DNA of 64,000 nt from Paenibacillus pinistramenti (GTDB lineage: Bacteria; Bacillota; Bacilli; Paenibacillales; Paenibacillaceae), in contig NZ_VAWG01000006.1 in assembly GCF_005869875.1 (NCBI RefSeq), positions 62,001 through 126,000 of the forward strand, written 5' to 3'. Each line of letters opens with the position of its first letter. Position 1 is the first letter of the stretch. Shown here piece after piece: positions 39,801 through 48,000 of this stretch. Both the position numbers and the translations under genes were made by a program. The notes beneath the pieces were generated by a model, which ran no database searches, was not told where the DNA came from, and was given only the letters and a program-made list of their open reading frames with translations.

Positions 39801-40159
39801 TCAGCCACGACAAACACGTCGTAACCGCTGAGGTCGCTTAAGGTAATCGGGGTTGTCTTGCGGAGTTCCTTCACATAGTAGCCTTCCTGCGCAAGCGCAT
39901 TGCCGAAATCGGAAAAAGCACCATCAATGACCCAGTCAGCCGCGCCGGCGGTCTGCTCATGGGTGTTGTCGAACAAAATTTTCTGGCCTGCATGCTCGTT
40001 CACCACTTTTGCTTCGATATACGGCGCAGGATCGGACGGTCCTTCGGCGAAAGCCGCCTGTCCCGGGCCAAACCCGAACAGCTGAAGCGGTAAGGCCACC
40101 GCCGCCGCAAGCGCACTGCCCAGCAGCTTCTTCTTCCAACTTGAATGCTTCTCCCTCAT
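36854..40159 (-). CDS. Large secreted multidomain protein (GATase-like, OB-fold, chitinase-N-like modules)
   Basis: A roughly 1101-residue exported protein, signal peptide ending near AAFA-EG (residue 38). Residues about 50-340 form a DUF4350/GATase-like domain ([38 protein letters not shown]). Next comes a beta-rich domain, an OB-fold ([27 protein letters not shown]...) like that before YhcR-type nucleases, and an OmpL47-like domain (IDTTAPEA). Two copies of a module with [26 protein letters not shown] follow, similar to the N-terminal domain of some chitinases. I recognise no catalytic domain with certainty. No SLH or sortase anchor is present, so it is released or bound through the modules. 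ATG 40159 follows AAGGAGG. Confidence 0.85.
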   Translation of the reverse strand: MREKHSSWKKKLLGSALAAAVALPLQLFGFGPGQAAFAEGPSDPAPYIEAKVVNEHAGQKILFDNTHEQTAGAADWVIDGAFSDFGNALAQEGYYVKELRKTTPITLSDLSGYDVFVVAESNVPYKASEQQALADYVENGGSIFFIADHYNADRNKNRWDGSEVFNGYRRGAWDNPAKGMSTEEANSEAMQGVVSSDWLADEFGVRFRYNALADINATNIVAPDQAFGITEGVSAVAMHAGSTLAILDPAKAKGIVYLPETDEAWASAVDQGVYEGGGTAEGPYAAIAKKGAGKAAFIGDSSPVEDATPKYLREDTGAKKTTYDGFKEVDDGKLLVNTVNWLAKKESYTDFTQVNGLQLDQPTTLLSFEEPANSTEPQAEPWAAPDAGYKWYDRSTFKAGSYGGPAAAASAVYGLTHQATLPNAADFQIRVTADNLPAGTTVSGFQLGIYLVSGGSQIAMVQNSDGTWPASYGYSTAFSLTADINGHAYKDLTVRLKPGTTAAANLRLRLNGTNLKTESVTLGNVPAEPLPAEEDPIPAAISIGEARAKAAGSLVTVEGVVTTEPGIFGGQAFYLQDETGGIYVYQSQSGFHAGDKVKVTASTALYNTELELTSPAAIEKTGTAELPQPAAAAAVTDANQGQLVELDGVAVTNIISATPSGSFEFDAVAADGTSSHVRVDARTGLTQDSFPYKEGQSLDIKGVAAIFKGVYQLKPRNLEDFSLAGESGAAPVTEASLSAEPNGAGWYSQAVTASLAAASPNGAGAVISYSLDGGAAAVYSEPVTVSGDGVHTLSYYAVSSSGLAEEPKELQIKIDTTAPEARLTESGHAVGDVSGEDQLTFELESSDTLSVVASEQLLLDGQAIASGQSINASDLSTGTHTVKYTVTDNAGNTAEQSYTFQVTGATLATGVPGTPVLSSNSGHKNGLSDGNFTVTMNMWWGSNGTTYKLYENGVLIDTQTLTDASPSAQRASTDIQGKPNGTYVYTAELTNKFGTTSSNTLTVTVKDASPGKPVLSQDNWDGDGSYKVTMNLWWGTNGSEYRLYENGVLIDTQTLNPNTPSAQSAYTDISGRVPGTYEYRAELINAAGETKSDTIKVTVSK

Positions 40160-40429
40160 ACCCTTCCTCCTTAAGAAAAATGGTTCGGCGGACAACTTCC
40201 GTCCACATGTGCCTCTTATCCTATCACGGAAAAATTAGGAGAAGTCTGATTTTTTGTAAATCTATGTAAGTTTGTACGAGAAACCTAGCAGATGGAATTA
40301 AATTGGAAAATCTCACAAATGCCAGGGTCTATTTTGCCTGGAGGCTAGCGGCTGGCGGCTGGCGGCGGCGGCAGTGATGCTGCTTTAAGTAGACAGTGTG
40401 GTCTCTGCTGAACGGTTCGAATCCGGCTG
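40160..40429. other. Intergenic region of 270 bases
   Basis: Upstream of the secreted-protein gene a weak -35/-10 pair (TTTACA, 17 bases, TAATTT) reads on the minus strand. Near 40350-40370 there is a low-complexity GGCTGGCGGCTGGCGGCGGC tract, and CCAGG/CCTGG form a short hairpin that could end the DUF4269 gene. No gene is seen. Confidence 0.4.
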
Positions 40430-41032
40430 TCAGAATCGGGCTGTCAATTGAAGCAGCTCTGCATCGCTCCGCTCTTCCAGCTCCAGCAGGGCCTGATAGG
40501 GGTCAAGCCTGCTGCTCTTATTGCCTTTGCAGTCCAGCCCAAGCAGTGCGGCGAATGCCGGCTCTGTCTTCAGCCCCTGGCGCTTGCAGCGGATGACCTG
40601 CTCCCGGAATTCAGCCCCAAACAGACTCAGCAGCCTGTGCTCAATCACCATGTGCCTGTAGGCATTCTGCTGCCGGACGGGAAGCGGCTGCCCGAAGATT
40701 TCAACCGGCCGCGAACCGCAGATGAAATTGGCCTTGAGCCGGGGGAGGCCAAGTACGGTTTTTCGGCTGAGCCTGAAACCAGGATAATCTCCCCAACTTC
40801 GTACGAGCAGCTCTTCGAAAGCGCCAAAGTCGCGCACCTCGCAAATAATATCCAGATCGCTGCCCTCAACATCAATCCGGATAGGCACTGTGCCGGCCAG
40901 CACAGGATCGTAAGGCGCCAGCCTGCTCAGCAGTTCATGCTTTTGCAGCAGTTCAAACACCTCCCGCTGCACTGCGCTTCCCTGCTTTAAATAGTCAATA
41001 TTGAACCAATCCGGCTCCACCTGGCGGTTCAC
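40430..41032 (-). CDS. DUF4269 family protein (minimal nucleotidyltransferase-like)
   Basis: A 200-residue cytosolic protein of the DUF4269 family. The segment GTVPIRIDVEGSDLDIICE at about 47-65 has the G-S-D-x-D pattern of the nucleotidyltransferase fold, giving two metal-binding acidic residues, D59 and D61. Family function is not established; it may transfer a nucleotide to a small molecule or protein. The start is GTG at 41032 with AAGGGA upstream. Monocistronic. Confidence 0.85.
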   Translation of the reverse strand: MNRQVEPDWFNIDYLKQGSAVQREVFELLQKHELLSRLAPYDPVLAGTVPIRIDVEGSDLDIICEVRDFGAFEELLVRSWGDYPGFRLSRKTVLGLPRLKANFICGSRPVEIFGQPLPVRQQNAYRHMVIEHRLLSLFGAEFREQVIRCKRQGLKTEPAFAALLGLDCKGNKSSRLDPYQALLELEERSDAELLQLTARF

Positions 41033-41341
41033 CCCTTTCCCTTTTTAATAGCGTGTCCCCTCCAATGGCTTCCGATTGGCTTCATCTATGTTGACCTTTC
41101 TCCTATCCAATCGGCCATCCTATCTCCTCTCATAGACGAGGATTATTTTCCTAATTCATTAATCCATTATTAACTAATTAATTATCCCTTCATTAAATCG
41201 GTAAATTACGACAAGAAATAGATAAATTACGACAAAATTCTCATTTTTCATCTAGTAAATTCAATGCTCTTTCTATAGAATTATTAATTGGTGATCAGTT
41301 AATTCGGAGACACTAAATCATTTACAGAAAGCGAGTTGAAT
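41033..41341. promoter_or_regulatory. AT-rich upstream region of the second SLH gene with a repeated motif
   Basis: TAAATTACGACAA occurs twice, at 41202-41214 and 41223-41235, 21 bp apart or two helical turns. The reverse complement TTGTCGTAA resembles a Spo0A box (TTTGTCGAA). It probably marks tandem regulator sites. No clear sigma-A promoter could be assigned; an AT-rich stretch around 41270-41300 is the likely promoter zone. Confidence 0.4.
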
Positions 41342-41875
41342 ATGGGGTTGCAACGAAGACTATCCGGCTTGTCCGGAATAATTTTAGGCCTCTTCACGTT
41401 AACGCTCCTCTCCTGGTCCAGCTGGACTGGAAGCGCACAGGCTGAAGGAAGCAGGGAGCTCGTCCAGAACGGAGGAAACCGTCCGTTTATCGAGTGGGCT
41501 CCAGGGACTTATTTGGCTGGCATTGAGCGGGCAACCAGCTTTTACGCTTACGCCAAACAAGGTGAGACCATCTTACTGGGTTCCAGCTCAGCCTCTTCTT
41601 ACGACAACAGCGGTACATCGGATATTGTCGTAACAAGCCCAAGCGGAACAGTAAGTTCACTTGACGTGCTTAGCTCCGGCAAAGGCTTCATTAACACGAT
41701 TGCCAAAGAGCAAGCGGGACCTTATCCAACCAAGGGAGGTTACACCCCCTTGAAGTCAGTGCTACAGAGACAGGCTGGTGGAAGGTCCAATTCCACGGTC
41801 CGACCAACAGAAATGACCCTACTCCTGTCGCGGCTTCAGTACTCCCCACGGATTCCTCTCAAAAAGGAACTGTAG
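41342..41875 (+). pseudogene. N-terminal part of a giant SLH protein, frame broken at a C run
   Basis: This reading frame supplies the signal peptide (RLSGLSGIILGLFTLTLLSW...AQA) and about 100 residues of mature sequence of the protein continued in the next entry. At 41745-41749 there are five C. With six the frame would read YTPLEVSATETGWWKVQF and run without interruption into the large downstream frame. As given, translation leaves the true frame there and stops at 41875. The cause may be a sequencing or assembly error in the homopolymer, a real mutation or a phase-variable tract. ATG 41342 has AAGCGAG 6 bases upstream. Confidence 0.85.
41745..41749 (+). other. Five-C homopolymer at the frameshift of the SLH gene
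   Basis: The -1 shift needed to join the two halves of the SLH gene falls exactly in this run. One extra C restores a single frame of about 1740 codons from 41342 to 46560. Confidence 0.8.
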
Positions 41876-41892
41876 CCGGCTGGGACATCACC

Positions 41893-44800
41893 GTGCAAAA
41901 CACGGATGACCAAGAAGTAAAAGGACGGGTGTTTGCCAACTATTTATCCCTTAATATGGGCAAGAACAGCGTTTCTTTGAAATCAGTCCTTTATATTCTG
42001 ACCAAAGACGGATTTCAGTACAAAACCGATATGAACGGCATTGATCCATACGGTTTTATTTTCTTCTCCAATAACCGGGGTTACATTGACTCAGACGGTA
42101 AAACGCTTTACCATTCCGTCCCTATTAAGAGCAACGTGCTGCCGGACGGGATAACCGTTCAGGATCCGAGTATGCCGGATTCTGACACGGATGTCACTCA
42201 CCGGGTGTTTCTGAACGAACCGGCAAGCGATCTGCCGAGCGATGTTCCGGTTAACCCGGTTCTGCCGCCTACGCCGGTAGGATTTGCATTTTCCAACTCG
42301 TCAAACAGCGGCAGTTTAACGGCAGTCGGCACTGGCGGGACTTTCCAGTTCACGACGAGTTCTGCAGCCACTTACCAGCTGATCCTCGATACGGACGGCG
42401 TAACCGGTTATGACCCCAGCAGTGATACGGTTATAGAAAGCGTCTCGTCGGAAGGACTCAATAAGGTCGTTTGGAACGGCAAAGACCGTAATGGAAATTC
42501 GGTTCCAGCCGGCACTTATAAAGTGAAACTTACGATTAAAGGCGGGGAATATCATTTCCCGATGCTGGACGTGGAAAATGCGCCAAATGGCGTTAAAATT
42601 ACGATGCTGAACAATCCTACCGCCTTCCCGGATGGGCTCACCGCCTCTACGGTTTATTATGATGACAGCGACTATACAACAGCGTCGGGAACCAAAATCA
42701 GCCTTAAAGATACAAGCGGCAATATCGGCGTCTCGCCGGCTAACGCCAGCAGCGGTATTGAGAGCGGCGGAACAACCGGTGCTCACGGATTTTCGAACAA
42801 TTTCGGTAACGATATTGCGATGGACACCTGGACGTATTTCCCCGGTCCATCGGATGAAATCAGCCTTACCGTTACAAACACACAAACGGCAGGCGTTCTG
42901 TTTGACGACACAAACAACAATGGGGTCCAAGATGAGGAAGAATCCGGCCTTGCCGGTGTTCCTGTAAAAATCACGGACGCAGCCGGCAACGTGCTGACAC
43001 CGGTGACTGGATCGGACGGCAGCTATTCTGCACCGGTTCTGCCCGGCCAAGTCTGGATGGAAGCCGATCCGTCGGATACCCTAAACGGCTACACCATCAC
43101 GACAGCTGGCAAAGATCAACAAACGCTGACCGCTAAGATTAACGAAACCGGAACTTTCGATCCGGTTGGTTATGTCGTGAACACAGCACCAAGAGCGGAA
43201 AGCTTGTCGATTGCCGGCACACTGAAAGTCGGTAAGCTGGTGAATGGCCTCTATTCTTACCGTGATACCAACGGGGATCTGGAGGGAGATTCGGTATTCC
43301 TCTGGTATAGAGGTCTTCAGGAGAACGGCTCGGACAAAGTGCAGATAGCAGGAGCTGACTCTGACAGTTATCAGCTTACCAAAGATGATTATGGCAAATA
43401 TATCTTCTTCCAGGTAACACCTGCTGCCCAAACCGGCGTGCTTATCGGCGAACCGGCCGTCAGTGCAGGGGCTGGCCCTGTTGGAGATAACTCCCCAACG
43501 GCGGGCCTTCTGTCCATCACAGGCGGAAGATCTGTAGGCAGTACGTTTGTCGGCAATTATACTTTTGCTGACGAAGACGATGATCAAGAAGGCCAATCGC
43601 TTTATCAGTGGTACCGGGCGTCACAGGCAGACGGATCGGACAAACAGCTGATACCAGGCGCTACAAGTAAAACGTACACCGCCGGGCAGGAGGACTTGGG
43701 CCAATATTTATTCTTCCAAGTGACACCTGTTGCCCAGACTGGGACCCAGGAAGGAACTCCGGTTCTGTTCGGGCCAAGCTTAAAAGTTGTTCCTGTAGCT
43801 CCTACTGCCCCGCTGAACGTGCAGGCTGATCAGACGGGACAAACGGATACGTATTTATCCTGGGAACCTGTAAATGGTGCTGACAGCTACACGGTATACC
43901 GGGATGGAACTGAGATAGCAGCCGGGCTTGCCTCTCCGTCCTATCATGCGGAAGGACTATCTCCGTTAACCAGCTATGAATTTACGGTTATAGCAGTTAA
44001 TGAAGGCGGAGAATCTCCGGCCAGCATCGCTGCTCTCGTTAAGACTCTTCCTTACCCGCCTGAATCCGGGATTACGCTATCCCTGAACGGAACAACGGAC
44101 GAAGGAACAGCAGACCTGCAGTGGAACACCGTAACAGGTGCCACTTATTACAATTTGTATCAGGACGGGGTAAGAATTGCCGACAGCGTAACCGATGTGG
44201 TATACGGTGTAACCGGCTTGATGCCTGATGTGACTTATACTTTCGAAGTTACAGCTGCCAATGATGGCGGTGAATCCCAGCCTTCAAATCCGGTTGAAGT
44301 TCTGATTCTGTCCCGTTCGGCTGCGATTGAGGGTACGGTTTACAGCTCCACTGGAGGCACTGTTGCCGGCCTGACTGTCCAGCTGCTGGATGACGAAGGC
44401 AGCATTATTGACGAAACCCTAAGTGACGAGCAGGGTCATTACCGCTTCGAGCAGCAGGCTCCGCAGGACTATACCCTGGCCGTGAGCATCCCTTCCAAGC
44501 TGCTGGCGAGCGAACAGGTGACTCTGCAGAATCGCCATACGCTGCAACAAGATGTAACCCTGCCGGAAACGGCTGTTCTCCAGTTGACGGCTGACCCTAG
44601 CCGCATCGTCGGTGACGGTGTCTCGACAAGTACGCTGACGGCGTCGCTTACGACAACTGACGGAACGCCGCTGCAGGACGTGCCTGTAGTGTTTGAAGCT
44701 TCCGCAGGAAGTCTCGCTCAAACCGAGCTGCAGACAAGCACGGAAGGCACGGCTCAAACGGTGCTGACGGCTCCTCTGCTCCAGGGTATAACCCCTGCAA

Positions 44801-46560
44801 CAGAGGGAGTGACCGTTACGGTCCGGGATATGGACCAGGGCATCTTTGCTGAACAGGCCATTTCGATTGTCTTCCAGCCAGCTTCCATTACGGGTGTTGT
44901 TGTCCATGCCGGACAGCCGATTGCCGGCGCAAAAGTCAGCGTAGCTGAAGATTTTGACGCGGATGGCGTAATCGACTTCCAAGCGGAAACGGTAACGGAT
45001 TCGGAAGGAAAATATACGATTGTAGTACCTCGGGGCAACTGGACCTACAAGTTAAACATCCAGGCGCCTCTTGAAGTCGGAGGAAGCACCATCCTGGTTG
45101 ATTCGGAACAGTCGGTGCAGGTAGGCACCTTGTCCGGAGCAGGAGAGAAATTCACTGCGGACCGCCAGGTCAGCGGCCTGCTGCTGGTCGGCGACCAAAA
45201 CAGCGATGCTGTACAAAGTATTAGTCAAGTTCTGGCAGCGGAAGAATCCGTCAGCGGAACTTTGTATGACAGCAATGGTCAGCCCCTGGATGCTGAAGTT
45301 GAAGTTACACCGGAAGGCAGCTTTAAGGTGAAAGAGCTTGCGCCGGGTAATTATAAAATTTTGTTCCAGGTTACGTCTGCCGACGGTCAAAAGCTGGCTG
45401 GCAGTTATCTGAACCTGAACGTTCAGCAAAACGGGGAGCTCGCCGTTGAAGATGCGCTGATTGACCCTTATGGTAAAATTACGGACACAGATACAGGCGC
45501 ACCGATTGAAGGCGTACAAATGAAGCTCTATTGGGCTGACACGCCGCTTAACCGCTCGAAAGGCCGGCAGCCTGGAACGCTAGTTGACCTTCCGGAGCGG
45601 CTTGGATTTGCTCCCAACCAGAATCACAACCCTCAAGCAACGGATGCTCTCGGGGATTATGCCTGGTTGGTATACTCGGAAGGCGATTATTACATTACCG
45701 CCTCCAAAGACGGCTACAACTCCTATGACAGCCGCACGGAAGGCCGAAATACAGCTGCGCTGCCAGGCGAGGACAGCTACGTGTCCAACGGGATTATTCA
45801 CGTCGGACAATCGCTTGTGGCCTACAGCCTCAGCCTGACTGCACAAGCTGCTCCTTCAACGGATAACAGCTCGAGTTCAGTGTCTTCCGGCAGCTCAGGA
45901 TCGTCTACAGTGCAGCCTAGTCCTTCGGCGGATGCCACGGCACCTGAGCTGGAAAGTCATTTGGCCTACATCAAAGGTTATCCGGATGGTCTGTTTCGTC
46001 CTGAACGGGGCGTTACCCGCGCTGAGGTAGCCGCAGTGTTCGCCAGACTGCTGAAAGGAACGCTGGATGTCGAATACACAGGCCTCACCTACCGCGATGT
46101 TCATACCGGCATGTGGGCGCGGAATTACATTTCCGTCGTAACGGAAGCCGGTTTGATGAGGGGCGGATCGGACGGATTGTTCCGTCCTAATGACCATGTG
46201 ACCCGTGCCGAGCTGGCCGCCATTATGGTCCGGTATAAGCAGCTTGCCGTGCTGAAGGGGAACGCTTTTACCGACACCGAAGGCCACTGGGCGCAGGATA
46301 TGATCAACACGGCGAAAACGGCCGGTCTGATTAAAGGATATTCCGATTCGACGTTCAAACCGGACAACGATTTGACTCGTGCCGAATTCGTGACGGCCGT
46401 TAACCGGATGATCGGCCGCGGACCGCTTCTGACACCGCAGTCCTGGTCGGATGTGCCAACCTCCTATTGGGCGTACGGCGATATCGAAGAGGCCTCCAAA
46501 CCGCACAGCTCTGCAAAAGGAGTCCGGCCGGAAATTCCGGCTGAGGAAAGTGCGGAGTAA
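41893..46560 (+). CDS. Giant SLH surface protein, main part (continues the frame broken at 41749)
   Basis: A 1555-codon frame; its first GTG (41893) has no ribosome site and coding similarity extends back to 41749, so it is the continuation of the upstream fragment. Domains in order: a FlgD-like Ig segment (VVWNGKDRNGNSVPAGTYKVKL), an SdrD-B-like segment (LFDDTNNNGVQDEEESGLAGV, near 42890-43170), two repeats near 43190-43790 and two fibronectin type III domains (43800-44310). Then a carboxypeptidase-regulatory-like domain, an invasin-type Ig domain (44580-44880), further CNA-B-like domains, a Ser-rich linker and three SLH domains (45955-46500). It should be cell-wall anchored; its role, perhaps adhesion or matrix, is inferred from architecture. 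Confidence 0.88.
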   Translation: MQNTDDQEVKGRVFANYLSLNMGKNSVSLKSVLYILTKDGFQYKTDMNGIDPYGFIFFSNNRGYIDSDGKTLYHSVPIKSNVLPDGITVQDPSMPDSDTDVTHRVFLNEPASDLPSDVPVNPVLPPTPVGFAFSNSSNSGSLTAVGTGGTFQFTTSSAATYQLILDTDGVTGYDPSSDTVIESVSSEGLNKVVWNGKDRNGNSVPAGTYKVKLTIKGGEYHFPMLDVENAPNGVKITMLNNPTAFPDGLTASTVYYDDSDYTTASGTKISLKDTSGNIGVSPANASSGIESGGTTGAHGFSNNFGNDIAMDTWTYFPGPSDEISLTVTNTQTAGVLFDDTNNNGVQDEEESGLAGVPVKITDAAGNVLTPVTGSDGSYSAPVLPGQVWMEADPSDTLNGYTITTAGKDQQTLTAKINETGTFDPVGYVVNTAPRAESLSIAGTLKVGKLVNGLYSYRDTNGDLEGDSVFLWYRGLQENGSDKVQIAGADSDSYQLTKDDYGKYIFFQVTPAAQTGVLIGEPAVSAGAGPVGDNSPTAGLLSITGGRSVGSTFVGNYTFADEDDDQEGQSLYQWYRASQADGSDKQLIPGATSKTYTAGQEDLGQYLFFQVTPVAQTGTQEGTPVLFGPSLKVVPVAPTAPLNVQADQTGQTDTYLSWEPVNGADSYTVYRDGTEIAAGLASPSYHAEGLSPLTSYEFTVIAVNEGGESPASIAALVKTLPYPPESGITLSLNGTTDEGTADLQWNTVTGATYYNLYQDGVRIADSVTDVVYGVTGLMPDVTYTFEVTAANDGGESQPSNPVEVLILSRSAAIEGTVYSSTGGTVAGLTVQLLDDEGSIIDETLSDEQGHYRFEQQAPQDYTLAVSIPSKLLASEQVTLQNRHTLQQDVTLPETAVLQLTADPSRIVGDGVSTSTLTASLTTTDGTPLQDVPVVFEASAGSLAQTELQTSTEGTAQTVLTAPLLQGITPATEGVTVTVRDMDQGIFAEQAISIVFQPASITGVVVHAGQPIAGAKVSVAEDFDADGVIDFQAETVTDSEGKYTIVVPRGNWTYKLNIQAPLEVGGSTILVDSEQSVQVGTLSGAGEKFTADRQVSGLLLVGDQNSDAVQSISQVLAAEESVSGTLYDSNGQPLDAEVEVTPEGSFKVKELAPGNYKILFQVTSADGQKLAGSYLNLNVQQNGELAVEDALIDPYGKITDTDTGAPIEGVQMKLYWADTPLNRSKGRQPGTLVDLPERLGFAPNQNHNPQATDALGDYAWLVYSEGDYYITASKDGYNSYDSRTEGRNTAALPGEDSYVSNGIIHVGQSLVAYSLSLTAQAAPSTDNSSSSVSSGSSGSSTVQPSPSADATAPELESHLAYIKGYPDGLFRPERGVTRAEVAAVFARLLKGTLDVEYTGLTYRDVHTGMWARNYISVVTEAGLMRGGSDGLFRPNDHVTRAELAAIMVRYKQLAVLKGNAFTDTEGHWAQDMINTAKTAGLIKGYSDSTFKPDNDLTRAEFVTAVNRMIGRGPLLTPQSWSDVPTSYWAYGDIEEASKPHSSAKGVRPEIPAEESAE

Positions 46561-46600
46561 GTAATTGATTTAGGCAGCTTATTCAGGCAGCATGAACGGC

Positions 46601-46635
46601 AAGAGCCCGGTATTGTACCGGGCTCTTGTTTTTTT
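46601..46635 (+). terminator. Terminator of the giant SLH gene
   Basis: A perfect 12-bp stem (AAGAGCCCGGTA / TACCGGGCTCTT) with a 3-nt loop is followed by GTTTTTTTG, 40 bases after the stop codon. Confidence 0.93.
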
Positions 46636-46691
46636 GTTAGCTGCACTATCCTAACATTTTCCTTTACGAGACAGGCTCTATTGGACACAAA

Positions 46692-46740
46692 AACTGCACC
46701 CCAACTTGTTAAATGATGTCTAACAAGTTGGGGTGCAGTT
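46692..46740 (-). terminator. Perfect 20-bp inverted repeat, probable terminator of the LacI gene
   Basis: AACTGCACCCCAACTTGTTA at 46692-46711 and its exact reverse complement at 46721-46740 are separated by 9 bases. On the minus strand the arm runs into TTTTTG, so it can end transcription of the LacI gene 47 bases upstream. The perfection and length are unusual for a terminator; the sequence recalls ends of IS3-family elements, and it may be a remnant. Confidence 0.7.
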
Positions 46741-46786
46741 CATTTTAGCCGGCTGGCACTGTGCGGATATTTGAAGGATGCTGCGC

Positions 46787-47830
46787 TCAGTCCTTCTTGA
46801 ACGACTCCCGCAGCAGAAGAGAGCCGTGAATCATCGTCTTCTCGAAAGGACGGTCCGGAGCGGCCAGCCGGTCAAACAGCATTTCGACTGCCCTCTTTCC
46901 GAGAATGGCATTCGGGACGTGGATCGTGCTGAGCGCGGGCAGGCTCGGCTCCTCGTCCGTATGGTCGAACCCGGTCACCGCGACGTCTTCAGGCACCTTT
47001 ACCCCGTTGGCAATCAGGGACTTCACGATAAGGAAAGCGAAAAAATCGTTTGCACAAATAAACGCGGAAGGCAGCTTCCCCTGCTCCACGAGCTGCGGAA
47101 TTTCCCGCTCCACGATCAGGTAGGCGTCCTCCTCCATTTGCAGAAACGGGTCATCCTCCGCCCGGAACATCTGCAGCCCTGCCTCCTCCATCGCAATGCG
47201 GAAGCCGAGCCAGCGGTCATGGAAGCTGCGGGAATATCCCGGGCTTCCGGCAAAGCGGAGATCGCGCCGGCCTGTCTGCAGCACAAGCGAGGTCATCTGC
47301 TTCATGCAGTCATAATTGTTCATAAATACGGTATCGGAAGGAACAAGGGCATCCTCATGGTCGATAAGCACGAACGGTATTCCGGCATACCGGATCTCGA
47401 GAAGCAGCTGGGTTGCGATATACCCGATGCCGATCAGGCCGAGGACCCCCTCCGGATTAATGCTCTTAAGCAAATGCTCTGAATAGCTCTCGGTCACCAT
47501 CATGACGCCGACTTCGCGCTCGGCCAGGGCTGCCGATACGCCGTCGATAATTTTGCCCCAGAACAGGGATTCCCGGCTCTGGAACCGGACGTTTGGCATC
47601 AGAATAATGACGGTGCCCTTTGCGGCGGAGGTCTTCCCTTTCGGCTCTCCGGCAGGTCTTTCTTTCTTGATAAATTTTGCCTTCCACGAGTATCCCAGCT
47701 CGTTCGCTGCCTGAACGATCCTCATCCTCGTCTCTTCTCCGACACCAGGCTTGCCGGACAGCGCCTGAGATACGGCGAATTTGGAAACGCCGACTTGTTC
47801 GGCAATCTGCTGCATGGTCACTTTTTTCAA
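46787..47830 (-). CDS. LacI family transcriptional regulator
   Basis: A 347-residue repressor. The N-terminal helix-turn-helix and hinge (TMQQIAEQVGVSKFAVSQALSGKPGV) is followed by a periplasmic-binding-protein-like sugar sensor domain (IILMPN, IPFVLIDHED, AVTGFDHTDEE). The open frame extends upstream to 48040, but that part is a low-complexity reading of a repeat. The TTG at 47830, after CGGAG by about 11 bases, is the natural start. It lies directly downstream of the mannanase/Opp operon and is the likely controller of it. The operator candidate is the CG-centred box at 55320-55333. Confidence 0.94.
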   Translation of the reverse strand: MKKVTMQQIAEQVGVSKFAVSQALSGKPGVGEETRMRIVQAANELGYSWKAKFIKKERPAGEPKGKTSAAKGTVIILMPNVRFQSRESLFWGKIIDGVSAALAEREVGVMMVTESYSEHLLKSINPEGVLGLIGIGYIATQLLLEIRYAGIPFVLIDHEDALVPSDTVFMNNYDCMKQMTSLVLQTGRRDLRFAGSPGYSRSFHDRWLGFRIAMEEAGLQMFRAEDDPFLQMEEDAYLIVEREIPQLVEQGKLPSAFICANDFFAFLIVKSLIANGVKVPEDVAVTGFDHTDEEPSLPALSTIHVPNAILGKRAVEMLFDRLAAPDRPFEKTMIHGSLLLRESFKKD

Positions 47831-47946
47831 TCCAGGTTCACTCCGTTTAATCAGCTTCCCCCAATTGTAGCAAAACCTCTGCCTTTTTTGAACAGCCGCT
47901 CGTCCTTTCCAGAAATGCTTGTGATCCGGCAAGCGCATAAGTAAAA

Positions 47947-48000
47947 GATTCAGATTCAGATTCAGACTCAGACTCAGACTCAGGTTCAATTTCAGATTCA
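47947..48000. repeat. Hexanucleotide array (GATTCA/GACTCA)n
   Basis: Nine hexamer units with period 6: GATTCA x3, GACTCA x3, GGTTCA, ATTTCA, GATTCA. In the coding direction of the mannanase gene they read as TGA-NNN units in frame, so the array starts with that gene's stop codon. It ends about 117 bases before the LacI start. Confidence 0.9.

Noticed and set aside
42316..43050. A 244-codon minus-strand frame inside the giant SLH gene
   Set aside because: Antisense to FlgD-like and SdrD-like domains; no start site and no recognisable domain.
47947..48000. CRISPR-like reading of the periodic repeat
   Set aside because: Period is 6 bp without spacers, so it is a microsatellite; no cas genes are near.
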